Shown here piece after piece: positions 14,820 through 23,656 of a stretch of 64,000 nt of DNA. Below the pieces are notes generated by a model that was not told the origin of the DNA, made no database searches, and saw nothing but the letters and a program-made list of their open reading frames with translations. The position numbers were made by a program, and so were the translations under genes. Every line of letters starts with the position of its first letter. Position 1 is the stretch's first letter. This DNA is from Novosphingobium sp. JCM 18896 (GTDB lineage: Bacteria > Pseudomonadota > Alphaproteobacteria > Sphingomonadales > Sphingomonadaceae), in NCBI RefSeq assembly GCF_025938095.1, contig NZ_JAPCZF010000001.1, positions 124,001 through 188,000 on the forward strand, in the 5' to 3' direction.

Positions 14820-17306
14820 TCAGCGCCGGCCGCCTGGGCGCAGCGTCAGCCGCAGCCAGACCTCGCGGCCGTTGTCGTAGGAGCACCAGATCTCGTCGCT
14901 GCCCGCCGGTCCCTTGCTCGGGCCGCCCTGGATGCCGCCGGGGAAGAAGATGCCGCCGGCATTGTTCGAATTGAAGCAGAGGCCGCTGGTGTACTGGTTG
15001 GTCAGGTTGCTGCCGATCAGCGAGACCTGCCAGCTGTCATCCTCGGCGGCGAGCGTGATGTTGGCGCCGAGCTTGAAGAAGTCGTCCTGGTAGAAGTCGT
15101 CGCGGCGCCCGAGGTTGGTCAGATAGCGCGAGGAATACTGGCCATTGGTGCCGAGCCGCAGCTTCATGTTGCGGCCGACGGGAAGCTCGTAGTCGATGCC
15201 GAAGCTCGCCTGCCATTCGGGCGCACGGCTGAGCGGCGTATTCGACAGGTCCTGCGCCGAATAGAGGAACGGCGCGCCGGTGGCGGCATTCGTGAAGAAG
15301 TTGCCCGTGGCCAGGGCGACGGCGTCCGCGGTCGGGTCGAGCGGCCGCGGCGTCAGGTTGCAGCCTTCGGCGAAGGTCTGGCCGCCGGCGCAAGGCGCGC
15401 CGACGAAGCTGGTGAACTTCGCCTTGTTCCAGTTGACCGCGGCGCGCAGGCTCAATCCTTCGACGTCGCGCGGCTGGTAGCTCATGTCGAAATCGACGCC
15501 GTAGACGCGTGCCGTGCCGGCATTGCGCGTCGACAGCACCGGCAGGCCGCCGATCTCGGGCGGTTGGTTTATGCCCACCTGCAGGCCGTTGTAGTTATAG
15601 TAGTAGCCGGCGAGGTTGAGGTTGAGCTGACGGTCGGCCAGCCGGGTCTTGATGCCGATCTCGCCACCGCGCACGCGTTCGTCGCCGTAGGAATTGTCCT
15701 CGCCCGGCGCGATCGGCTGGACGATGTTGTACGAGCCCGACTTGTAGCCCTGCTTGAGCGAACCGAACACGGTCAGGTCGTCGGTCGGGGTGAAGGTCAC
15801 GGTGAATTCGGGCGACCAGTTCTTCGAGACCAGATCGGGCGCCGTCGGAAACAGCAGCGGCAGTCCCGGATACTGCGTGGTCATGGCGATCGAGCGCCGC
15901 TCGTCGGTGTAGCGCACGCCCGCGGCCAGTTCGAGCTTCGGGGTCACCTTGTAGAGCAACTGGCCGAAACCGGATACGGATTCGATGTCGAGGTCGAACG
16001 TGCCGGCCACCAGCGACGCAGGGAAGCCGAGCGCCGAATTGCCGGGAAGCCGGGCGTCGTCGTAGATGTCGCCCTTCTGGTAGAAGGCACCCGCAAGGAA
16101 GTTGAACGGGCTGTCGAAGTCCGACGACAGACGGAATTCCTGGGTGAAGTCCTTGCGATGATAGAACTTCGAGGCGGCGAAGGCCGAATAGGTGCCGAAC
16201 AGTGATCCCGAGGTCAGCGAACGGCTCTTCAGGTCGTAGTAGCCGGTCACCGAGGACAGGACGACGGCGGGGGACAGGTTGTAATTCATCTCCAGCGTCG
16301 CGAAGGCCTGCTTCACGCGGCTGAAGGGTTTGCCGTCGTTCGGCAGGCCGCCATAGAACGCCGGATTGAGATAGATCTGGCCGGTATCACGATCGACCCG
16401 GCAATCTTCCGAGGCCGGGAAGAACGAGGGCAGGGCGATCCCCAGCGAAGGCAGATAGTTCGTCGTTCCCTCGGGGCACGATTTGTACTGAAACGGACCG
16501 CCGCCCTCGGTGTATTCGTTCGAGTAGTTGAGCTTGAGGCGCGCGGTGAAACTGCCCGGGTTCTCGTAGAGCAAGGTGCCGCGCAGGAACACGCCCTGGC
16601 CCTGGCCGAGCCGATCGGGCGGCTGGACGGCGCCGAGGGCCGGAATGCCCTCCGCACGGTTGCGGAAGTAGCCTTCGGTCGAACTGTAGGCCGCCGCGAG
16701 GCGAAGGCCCAGGCTGTCGGTCAGCGGCGTGGAGATGATCGCCTCGCCGCGCAGGGCGCGGGCATAAGCTTCGTAGCCGATCGTGCCGCTGACTTCGGTC
16801 TCGCTCGTCGGATCGGCGGTGCGGATCGAAACGACGCCGCCGGGGCTGTTCTTGCCGAAGAACAGCGCCTGGGGGCCTTTCAGCACCTCGACCTGGGCCA
16901 TGTCGAACAGACCGATCGAATAGGCCGAGCCTTGCGTGAACTGCATGCCGTCGATGTTGAGCGAGACCGACTGGTCGATGCCCGGATCGAGCGAGGTCGT
17001 ACCGATGCCGCGGATCGAGACCTGCGCGCCGTTTTCGAGCACCGATTGGCCGAGCACGAAGCCCGGTGTGAACTGGGTCACGTCCTGGAGATTGACCACT
17101 TGCGCCTGGGCTATGACGTCCTGCGTCAGGACGTTGGCGACGACGGGCACTTCGAGGATCGATTCCTGGCGCTTGCGCGCCGTCACGATGATGTCACCGC
17201 TTTCGACCGATGCTCGATCTTGGGCCCGATCCTGAGCCTGCGCCTGTGCCATCGGCGTGGCGACGGCAACGGCGGCGCTCGCCAGCGCGATCACTTTGAG
17301 TTGCAT
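14820..17306 (-). CDS. TonB-dependent outer-membrane receptor (second of two)
   Basis: The 828-aa protein carries a signal peptide (M-Q-L-K-V-I-A-L-A-S-A-A-V-A-V-A-T-P-M-A), a plug with D-I-I-V-T-A-R-K-R-Q-E-S (the TonB-box region usual in sphingomonads) and T-P-G-F-V-L-G, and a full barrel. GAGGGGAAAG lies just upstream of the ATG. The last residues are L-T-L-R-P-G-G-R-R, with no terminal Phe or Tyr, which is atypical for a barrel that relies on the BamA C-terminal signal. The 335-bp upstream region separates it from pirin. Sphingomonads encode dozens of such receptors and their ligands include aromatic and plant compounds; nothing here fixes the ligand. Confidence 0.92.
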   Translation of the reverse strand: MQLKVIALASAAVAVATPMAQAQAQDRAQDRASVESGDIIVTARKRQESILEVPVVANVLTQDVIAQAQVVNLQDVTQFTPGFVLGQSVLENGAQVSIRGIGTTSLDPGIDQSVSLNIDGMQFTQGSAYSIGLFDMAQVEVLKGPQALFFGKNSPGGVVSIRTADPTSETEVSGTIGYEAYARALRGEAIISTPLTDSLGLRLAAAYSSTEGYFRNRAEGIPALGAVQPPDRLGQGQGVFLRGTLLYENPGSFTARLKLNYSNEYTEGGGPFQYKSCPEGTTNYLPSLGIALPSFFPASEDCRVDRDTGQIYLNPAFYGGLPNDGKPFSRVKQAFATLEMNYNLSPAVVLSSVTGYYDLKSRSLTSGSLFGTYSAFAASKFYHRKDFTQEFRLSSDFDSPFNFLAGAFYQKGDIYDDARLPGNSALGFPASLVAGTFDLDIESVSGFGQLLYKVTPKLELAAGVRYTDERRSIAMTTQYPGLPLLFPTAPDLVSKNWSPEFTVTFTPTDDLTVFGSLKQGYKSGSYNIVQPIAPGEDNSYGDERVRGGEIGIKTRLADRQLNLNLAGYYYNYNGLQVGINQPPEIGGLPVLSTRNAGTARVYGVDFDMSYQPRDVEGLSLRAAVNWNKAKFTSFVGAPCAGGQTFAEGCNLTPRPLDPTADAVALATGNFFTNAATGAPFLYSAQDLSNTPLSRAPEWQASFGIDYELPVGRNMKLRLGTNGQYSSRYLTNLGRRDDFYQDDFFKLGANITLAAEDDSWQVSLIGSNLTNQYTSGLCFNSNNAGGIFFPGGIQGGPSKGPAGSDEIWCSYDNGREVWLRLTLRPGGRR

Positions 17307-17641
17307 GTGATCTTTCCCCTCGTGAGTCGAATTCTTGTTTTTGTGTTTCGGTTTTGATCGACCCGCCGCGCATCGACGCCGAAGATGTCAGTCATCGCGC
17401 CGGCCGCCTTGCTCGGAAGATACCACGGCGCAATTTCCGCGAGCGGGCCAAGGGGTAAAGGCCGCGAGCTGAAAACTATGGAGCAATCTCGACGGCGCGT
17501 TCTTATCTTTCCCGCAACACCGCAACCTTGGGTGCGATCACGTCGCCTTTTCGAGAATGGAGCCGCCGTTCGATGTGGCTTTTGTCGCCAGGTTCTTCAT
17601 ATCGCTCCGGCGAGGCGGTGCTCTTTGGCGGGAGTAGTTAG
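17307..17641. other. Intergenic region between divergent receptor and pirin genes
   Basis: The region is 335 bp long and includes an A/T-rich stretch at 17330-17355 next to the receptor start. I see no palindrome, repeat, RNA gene or small coding frame that I can support, only the ribosome sites of the two flanking genes. Confidence 0.5.
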
Positions 17642-18340
17642 ATGATCACGTTCCGGGACCGCGGCGCGCGGGGAAGGCTGAAAGGCTCGACGCTCGATGC
17701 CTTCTACAGCTTCTCTTTCGGCGACTACCGCGACCCCAAGAACATGGGCTTTCGCGCGTTGCGCGTGCTCAACGAGGATTTCGTCATCCCCGGCGCCGGC
17801 TTTTCCGAACACGGCCATGCCGACATGGAGATCGTCACGATCGTGCTCGCCGGCGCGATCGCGCATCGCGACGATCTCGGCAACGAGGCGCTGATCCGCG
17901 CTGGCGACGTTCAGCGCATGAGTGCGGGCACCGGCATCCGGCATAGCGAGATGAACCCGAGCCTCGAGGAGCGTGCCCATGCCCTGCAACTGTGGATCAT
18001 ACCGCGTTCCGCGGGCGGTGATCCGTCCTACGAGCAGAAGCACTTTGCGGAGGAAGCGGGGCGCAACCAGTGGGTGCTCGTCGCCAGCCTGGATGGAGAG
18101 GGCGCTTCGCTGACGCTGCGGCAGGACGCCCGCCTCGAGATCGCGAGGTTGGACGAGGGCGCCCTTCTGTCACGCGCGCTGTCTCCCGACCGGGGCTACT
18201 GGGTCCAGGTCATGGGTGGGATCATCGGGCTCAACGGCACGGAGATGCGCGAGGGCGATGGTGCTGCCATCACCGCGGAAGCGATACTGACGATCGAGGC
18301 CGAGACGCGGGCCGAAGTCCTGCTGATCGATTTGCCGTGA
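17642..18340 (+). CDS. Pirin family protein
   Basis: The 232-aa protein is a bicupin of the pirin (YhaK/YhhW) family, some of which show quercetin 2,3-dioxygenase activity. The metal ligands of the N-terminal cupin are all present: H57, H59 (E-H-G-H-A-D-M-E), H101 and E103 (I-R-H-S-E). Length fits the family (about 230). A GGGAG site lies 10 bp before the ATG. It is transcribed divergently from the TonB receptor and converges with a YbaK gene 22 bp downstream. The physiological role of bacterial pirins is usually unclear; they are often stress-linked. Confidence 0.92.
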   Translation: MITFRDRGARGRLKGSTLDAFYSFSFGDYRDPKNMGFRALRVLNEDFVIPGAGFSEHGHADMEIVTIVLAGAIAHRDDLGNEALIRAGDVQRMSAGTGIRHSEMNPSLEERAHALQLWIIPRSAGGDPSYEQKHFAEEAGRNQWVLVASLDGEGASLTLRQDARLEIARLDEGALLSRALSPDRGYWVQVMGGIIGLNGTEMREGDGAAITAEAILTIEAETRAEVLLIDLP

Positions 18341-18362
18341 GGCGACGATTCGGGCCCTCAGT

Positions 18363-18830
18363 CTAATCGGCAAGCCGGCATATATCGGTCCACTGCGCAC
18401 CGACGAGCGAGCAGAGGCGATCCGGCTCGATCTCCACGGACGTGGTACGAGATCCTGCGGCTGGAAAGACGGTGGCAAATGGCCTGATCGAGAGGTCGCA
18501 GAAGATTTGAAGGGGCGTGCTCAGACCAAACGGGCAGACGCCGCCGACCGGGTGTCCGGTCAAGGTTTCGGTTTCTGCGGCTTGAAGCATCCGCGGCCGT
18601 GCCCCGAACACAGCCTTGCACTTCGCATTGTCGAGCCTGGCGTCGCCGCGGGCGACGACGATCATGACTTGATCGTTGATGCGAAGGGCCAGCGTCTTGG
18701 CAATCCGCCCTGCGTCGACGCCGAGGGCCTGCGCCGCCTCGCTCACAGTCGCGACGCTCTGACCGTTTTCTACGATGCGGAGATCGGGCGCATGTTCGGC
18801 TAGCCAGGCGGCTGCGGTTTCAGCTGTCAA
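18363..18830 (-). CDS. YbaK/EbsC-family aminoacyl-tRNA deacylase
   Basis: The 155-aa protein belongs to the YbaK/ProX superfamily, which hydrolyses mischarged tRNAs such as Cys- or Ala-tRNA(Pro) in the cytoplasm. Family features are A-K-T-L-A-L-R-I (catalytic Lys region), V-V-A-R-G-D-A-R-L-D, the G-x-P-V-G-G-V-C-P-F-G loop and the V-E-I-E-P-D-R-L end. The TTG at 18830 is chosen as start because GGAAAG lies 6 bp upstream and the length then equals the family norm (about 155-160); upstream in-frame codons show no homology. It is monocistronic. Annotation at family level is secure, tRNA specificity is not. Confidence 0.85.
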   Translation of the reverse strand: MTAETAAAWLAEHAPDLRIVENGQSVATVSEAAQALGVDAGRIAKTLALRINDQVMIVVARGDARLDNAKCKAVFGARPRMLQAAETETLTGHPVGGVCPFGLSTPLQIFCDLSIRPFATVFPAAGSRTTSVEIEPDRLCSLVGAQWTDICRLAD

Positions 18831-19047
18831 TTTGGGCTTTCCGAATAGAATGGGCTCGCAACCTGGCCTCGGTATAGTACGACGGAGGCCACTGCAAAGC
18901 CTGGTCGATGACATTGCCGGCGCTGCTGGACGGCGATTGCACTTAGGGCGGGGCTTACACATCGCGGGCACGAAATTCCCGCAGCGACGCGATTTCCCTG
19001 TGTGCCGTTGCTAGTCTCGGAACTCAATTCGGGCTGCCGGGAGATGC

Positions 19048-19413
19048 ATGATGGCGAACGCCGATATCGTCAGGACCTTCCTCCACCATTGGGACGAAAG
19101 CGAAATCGACAGCGCTTTCGCGCTGATGTCGGAGGACATCGTCTACAAGAACACCGGGTACCCCGATGCGGTCGGTCACGATGCGGTTCGCAAGACCCTG
19201 GCCGCGCTCATCGACGGCAGCACGCCGATGACGTCGGTCATTCATGCCGTCGCGGAAAACGCGGACGGTGTGGTCATGACCGAGCGCACCGATACCCTGC
19301 ATCATCCCAAAGGGGCGATCTCGTTCCCGGTGATGGGGGCTTTCGACGTGGCCGGCGGTCTGATCACCGGCTGGCGCGACTATTTCGACGCGAGCATCTT
19401 CAAGGCGGGCTAG
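19048..19413 (+). CDS. Limonene-1,2-epoxide hydrolase-like protein
   Basis: The 121-aa protein has the NTF2-like fold of the limonene-epoxide hydrolase family. The catalytic set seen in the Rhodococcus enzyme is recognisable: Y33-x-N35 (V-Y-K-N-T-G), R80-x-D82 (T-E-R-T-D) and an Asp in W-R-D-Y-F-D at 109-114. The enzyme opens an epoxide with water without a covalent intermediate. A CGGGAG site precedes the ATG. The next gene, on the other strand, is an LLM-class oxidoreductase and P450s are nearby, so an epoxide produced by a monooxygenase is a reasonable substrate class, but that is inference. Some relatives are only SnoaL-like proteins. Confidence 0.75.
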   Translation: MMANADIVRTFLHHWDESEIDSAFALMSEDIVYKNTGYPDAVGHDAVRKTLAALIDGSTPMTSVIHAVAENADGVVMTERTDTLHHPKGAISFPVMGAFDVAGGLITGWRDYFDASIFKAG

Positions 19414-19440
19414 CGGCAGCCGGCGGAGCTCGGCGCTTCG

Positions 19441-20475
19441 TCAGCCGTTCGCGATGCGTGCGATCGCTTCGATCGCGGCAAGATCGGGATTGCCGAGGCG
19501 CAGCAGCGTAAAGCGGGAATCGCGCCAGCGCCGGAAGCGCTCGGCAATGCGCTCGACCGGGCCGATCAGGGCACCTTCGTCGACGTATTCGTCGGGCACG
19601 GCAGCCAGTGCCTCGTCCTTGCGACCGGCCAGGAACAGCTCCTGGATGCGCTCGGCGGCGGCACCGTAACCACGCTCTACCATCGCGTTCTTGTGGAAGT
19701 TCTTCCCCTGCGCGCCCATTCCGCCAACATAGAGCGCGATGGTCGCCTTGGCGGAAGCCAGCGCGCTCTCGACGTCGTCGGTCACGATGACGCGGACATT
19801 GCCGACGATCTCGAGGGTATCGATCGTCCGGGAATCGGCGCGGCGCGCGAGCCCTTCATCCAGCAGATCGAGCTTGGCGGCCAAGGTGTCTGGCGTGAGA
19901 TGCATCGACAGCCACCCGTCGGCGATCTCGCCGGTCAGGCGGATGTTTACGGGAGTCGACGTGCCCAGATAGATCGGGATGTCGGGATTGCCGTGAAGGA
20001 TCGATTTGAGCGGCTTGCCGAGGCCCGACGCGCCCGGCCCCTCGTAGGGCAGGCTGATCTCGCTGCCGGCATGGGATACCGGTCCCTCGCGTTGCCAGAT
20101 CCGGCGCATGATCGCGACATAGTCGCGCAGGCGCGCCGAGGGCTTCCCCCAGGGCTGGCCATACCAGCCTTCGACGATCTGCGGTCCGGACACGCCGAGC
20201 CCCACCGCAACCCGGCCCGCTCCGGCCAGGGCGTCGATCGTCTGGGCGATCATCGCGCAGTTCGCGGGGGTGCGCGCCGCGAGCTGGGCAATGCCGCTGC
20301 ACAGGCGGATGCGGCTGGTCCTGGCGGCGATGAAGGCCAGCGGGCTGAACACGTCGCTGCCGTAGGACTCCGCCGTCCAGATCGAATCGAAGCCCAGCGC
20401 CTCGGCGCGCGAGATCGCCTCCATGGGCAGGTCGAGCCGCGCCCCGCTGTAACCGATGTCCAAACCCAGCTTCAT
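19441..20475 (-). CDS. LLM-class (luciferase-like) flavin/F420-dependent oxidoreductase
   Basis: The 344-aa protein is a TIM-barrel bacterial-luciferase-like oxidoreductase; the N-terminus M-K-L-G-L-D-I-G-Y-S-G and G-F-D-S-I-W-T-A-E-S-Y-G-S-D match the F420-type subgroup by eye, as does G-V-G-L-G-V-S-G-P-Q-I-V-E-G-W-Y-G. Alphaproteobacteria mostly use FMN in such enzymes, so the cofactor is open. AAGGGAAA precedes the ATG. A segment R-R-I-W-Q-R-E-G near residue 120 belongs to the barrel insert. It converges on the epoxide-hydrolase-like gene and diverges from an enoyl-CoA hydratase gene, consistent with a role in a catabolic pathway. Confidence 0.85.
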   Translation of the reverse strand: MKLGLDIGYSGARLDLPMEAISRAEALGFDSIWTAESYGSDVFSPLAFIAARTSRIRLCSGIAQLAARTPANCAMIAQTIDALAGAGRVAVGLGVSGPQIVEGWYGQPWGKPSARLRDYVAIMRRIWQREGPVSHAGSEISLPYEGPGASGLGKPLKSILHGNPDIPIYLGTSTPVNIRLTGEIADGWLSMHLTPDTLAAKLDLLDEGLARRADSRTIDTLEIVGNVRVIVTDDVESALASAKATIALYVGGMGAQGKNFHKNAMVERGYGAAAERIQELFLAGRKDEALAAVPDEYVDEGALIGPVERIAERFRRWRDSRFTLLRLGNPDLAAIEAIARIANG

Positions 20476-20659
20476 GGCGTTTCCCTTTCGAGAGCGGTTC
20501 TTCGGGCCTGGTGCGGAGATCGCAAGGCGGATTCGGCAATATCGTGGGGAGAGTATCGGCGGTTCGCACGCGTGAAGAATTTTAGATTGAAGCAGTGGCA
20601 ATTTATTGATGGTCGACGCGACGGAGAAGCGTTCCCCTGATTTGTAGAGAGGCTTGAGC

Positions 20660-21466
20660 ATGATCACCGAGACCGAGCGCCACGGCGAAAGCGCGGCTGT
20701 CGTCCTGTTCGAGATGATCGAGCCGCATCTGGCTCTCGTCACGCTGAACCGCCCGGAAAAGCGCAATGCGGTCAATGGCGAGGTGGCCGCGGCGCTCGAG
20801 GTGATCGTCCGCCGGATCGAGGACGATCCGCAGGTGCGTGCCGTGATCCTCACCTCGTCGCAGGACAAGGTGTTCTGCGCCGGGGCGGACCTGGGCGCGG
20901 TGGCGAGTGGTACCGGGCTCAGCATGGAGACCGCGCATGGCGGCTTTGCGGGCTTCGTCTTCGCCAATCGCGTCAAGCCCTGGATCGCCGCGATAGAGGG
21001 CTTGGCGGTCGCGGGCGGTTTCGAGATTTGCCTCGCCTGCGACATGATCGTCGCCTCGCGCCAGGCGCGCTTTGGCCTGCCCGAGGTGAAACGCGGGCTC
21101 ATGGCGGGTGCCGGCGGCGTCCATCGCCTGCCCAATCGGATTCCCGCCTCGCTCGCCTATGAGCTGATCGCCACGGGTGAGCCGATCGATGCCGAACGCG
21201 CCTATGCCACCGGCTTGGTCAACCGCCTGGTCGAGCCTGGCCAGGCCCTGGCGGCGGCTCGCGATCTGGCCGGACGGATCACGCCCAACGCCCCGCTGGC
21301 CGTGCAGCATTCGCTGGCCGTGGCGCGCGCCGGCGCGGCTCTGCCCGACGGTGCGGCACGCGTGCTCGCCAGCGAACGCATGGCGATGCTGCGCAAGACC
21401 GAGGATTTCCGCGAGGGGCCGCGCGCCTTCGTCGAGAAGCGCGATCCGGTCTGGACGGGACGCTGA
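20660..21466 (+). CDS. Enoyl-CoA hydratase/isomerase, canonical active site
   Basis: The 268-aa crotonase-family enzyme retains both glutamates, one in A-G-G-F-E-I-C-L-A-C-D (Glu144 equivalent) and one in F-G-L-P-E-V-K (Glu164 equivalent), plus the oxyanion-hole C-A-G-A-D-L. Length is normal for a hydratase. It adds water across a 2,3-double bond of an acyl-CoA in beta-oxidation. The ATG at 20660 is preferred to the TTG at 20654 because of spacing to AGAGAGG. The molybdopterin oxidoreductase begins 2 bp after its stop, so the two are cotranscribed. This contrasts with the paralogue at 3361-4332, which lacks both residues. Confidence 0.93.
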   Translation: MITETERHGESAAVVLFEMIEPHLALVTLNRPEKRNAVNGEVAAALEVIVRRIEDDPQVRAVILTSSQDKVFCAGADLGAVASGTGLSMETAHGGFAGFVFANRVKPWIAAIEGLAVAGGFEICLACDMIVASRQARFGLPEVKRGLMAGAGGVHRLPNRIPASLAYELIATGEPIDAERAYATGLVNRLVEPGQALAAARDLAGRITPNAPLAVQHSLAVARAGAALPDGAARVLASERMAMLRKTEDFREGPRAFVEKRDPVWTGR

Positions 21467-21468
21467 CC

Positions 21469-23598
21469 GTGGCGCGGGGGCTCGGGCCGGGGCAGAATGG
21501 CGAGCATCTGAGCTTTTGCCGCCTATGCGAGGCGCTCTGCGGCCTGACTGTCGAGGTCCGGGACGGGCGCATCGTCAAGGTTGGTCCCGATCGCGATCAT
21601 CCGGTTTCCGAAGGGCACATGTGCGTGAAGGGCGCGCGCATGGTCGACGTGGTGCACGACCCCGATCGCGTGCTCCATCCGCTGCGGCGGACGGGCGGGC
21701 CCGGCGAATTCGAGCGGGTATCCTGGGATGAGGCGCTCGACGATATCGCGGCACGTCTGACGGCCATCGTCGCCGAGCACGGCGGCGAGGCGGTGAGCGC
21801 CTATCTGGGCAACCCGGCTTCCTTCGCGACGATGCACCCGGCCTATATGAACGGCTTTCTCAAGGCCCTGGGCGCCGACAAGAAGTTCAATTCGATGCAC
21901 ACCGACACGGGGGCCAAGAACCTCGTGCTCGAGCTGACCTACGGCAATCCCTATCGCTACACCTTTCCCGACCTAGAGGATTGCGATTTCCTGATCGTGA
22001 TCGGCGGCAATCCCGCGGTCTCGCACATGTCGCTGATCTCCGAGCCGCGGGCGCTGCAGAAGCTCGATGCGATCGCGGCGCGGGGCGGCATCGTCGTGGT
22101 GGACCCGCGGCGAACCGAGACGGCGAGACGTTACGAACATCTGGCCGTGCGACCGGACAGTGACGTGTGGCTGCTCGCCATGCTGTTGCGCACGGTATTC
22201 GAAGAAGGTCTGTTCGATCCCGCCGCGCTCGATGCCCGGGCGCATGGCTGGCGCGAGCTGCGCGACGCGGTGACGGCGGTTCCCTTCGCGCTGGCCGCCG
22301 AGCGCTGCGGCGTGAGCGAACAGGCGGCCCGCGAACTCGCGCGTCGCTTCGCCGGCGCCCGCACCGCTGCCTGCTACACGCGGCTCGGCACGGGGCGCGG
22401 CAGCTTTTCGACGCTCACCAACCTGATGATCGAGGCGTTGAACATCGTCACCGGCAGGCTGGGGCAGCAGGGCGGCTGGGTGATCGGACAGGCGCCGATC
22501 GAGCTCTTCAAGGTCAATGCCAACCCCTATGGCACGCGCCGCTCACGGATCGGCGATCTCCCTCTGGTTCTGGGCATAACGCCGGGCGGATCGCTGGCCG
22601 ACGAAATCACCACGCCGGGCAAGGGACAACTGCGCGCGCTGTTCTGCGATTCCGGCAATCCCGTGCTGTCCTATCCGCGCGGCGATCGGTTGGAGGCTGC
22701 GCTCGACCAGTTGGACCTGATGGTCTCGTTCGATCTCTACGTGACCGAGACCACGCGCTGGTCGCACTATGTCCTGCCTTCGACCACCTTCTTCGAGCGC
22801 GCCGATCTCAACGAGCTGTGGGGCGCCAACGCGCCGCGGCCCTGGGTGCAATACGCGCCGCCGGTCCTCGATCCGCAAGGCGAAGCCCGCGGCGAGTATG
22901 AGATCTACGCGGCGATCCTCCAGCGCATGGGGCTGCCTTCGCCGCTGGCCATGCTGGGCAGTCCCGCCAATCCCGATCCCACGCCGATCGAGGCCGCCGA
23001 CGCATTGTTGCGCCATGGCCCCTGGGGCGGCGAGGATGGCCTTTCGGTGGCGAAGCTCTCGGCCGAGCACCCGCACGGGCTGCGCTACATGGACCGGGTC
23101 GATGCCGCCGCGACCTTCGACCTCGTCCACTACGCAGACCGCAAGGCGCGGCTGTGGGGTGATGTTCAGGCGGCGGAATTCGCGCGACTGAGCGATGCCG
23201 GAGCCCGGCCGGACGGCATGCGCCTGTTCGGCCGCCGTCGCTTGCAGTCGCTCAACAGCTGGATGCACAATTCCGAGCGTCTGACGCGCGGCGACTTGTT
23301 CAGCCTTCAAGTCCATCCCGACGACGCGCGGCGCTTCGGCATCGAGGACGGCGCACCGGTGCGCGTGACGAGCGCTGCCAATGCGCTGATCGTCATGGCC
23401 GAGGTCACCGACGACGTGATGCCCGGCTCGGTCTGCTATCCGCACGGCTGGGGGCACCGCGGCGGTGGCTGGCAGAGGGCGAATGCGATCGGCGGCGCCA
23501 ATATCAATCTGCTCGCCTCCGACGACCCCGCCGATTGGGAACAGGTATCGGGCATGTGCCTGCTCGATGGGATTCCGGTGACCCTGGAGCCGGCCTAA
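21469..23598 (+). CDS. Molybdopterin-dependent oxidoreductase with N-terminal [4Fe-4S] site
   Basis: The 709-aa protein belongs to the DMSO-reductase/formate dehydrogenase superfamily. C17, C20, C24 and C52 (C-x2-C-x3-C-x27-C) form the [4Fe-4S] site, followed by the molybdopterin domains (I-V-I-G-G-N-P-A, V-V-D-P-R-R-T-E-T-A, C-D-S-G-N-P) and the C-terminal molybdopterin-guanine-dinucleotide binding domain (L-Q-V-H-P-D-D-A). No Tat signal is seen, so it is cytoplasmic. Start is GTG, 2 bp after the hydratase stop. No electron-transfer subunits are next to it. Related single-gene enzymes are annotated as formate dehydrogenase-like or acetylene-hydratase-like; I cannot name the substrate. Pairing with a hydratase hints at an acyl-CoA or acid. 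Confidence 0.88.
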   Translation: MARGLGPGQNGEHLSFCRLCEALCGLTVEVRDGRIVKVGPDRDHPVSEGHMCVKGARMVDVVHDPDRVLHPLRRTGGPGEFERVSWDEALDDIAARLTAIVAEHGGEAVSAYLGNPASFATMHPAYMNGFLKALGADKKFNSMHTDTGAKNLVLELTYGNPYRYTFPDLEDCDFLIVIGGNPAVSHMSLISEPRALQKLDAIAARGGIVVVDPRRTETARRYEHLAVRPDSDVWLLAMLLRTVFEEGLFDPAALDARAHGWRELRDAVTAVPFALAAERCGVSEQAARELARRFAGARTAACYTRLGTGRGSFSTLTNLMIEALNIVTGRLGQQGGWVIGQAPIELFKVNANPYGTRRSRIGDLPLVLGITPGGSLADEITTPGKGQLRALFCDSGNPVLSYPRGDRLEAALDQLDLMVSFDLYVTETTRWSHYVLPSTTFFERADLNELWGANAPRPWVQYAPPVLDPQGEARGEYEIYAAILQRMGLPSPLAMLGSPANPDPTPIEAADALLRHGPWGGEDGLSVAKLSAEHPHGLRYMDRVDAAATFDLVHYADRKARLWGDVQAAEFARLSDAGARPDGMRLFGRRRLQSLNSWMHNSERLTRGDLFSLQVHPDDARRFGIEDGAPVRVTSAANALIVMAEVTDDVMPGSVCYPHGWGHRGGGWQRANAIGGANINLLASDDPADWEQVSGMCLLDGIPVTLEPA

Positions 23599-23656
23599 CG
23601 GTCAAGACGCGGGGGGCCTAATTACGCCGGCAAGTCCGCCCTTCGCGGATCGATCT

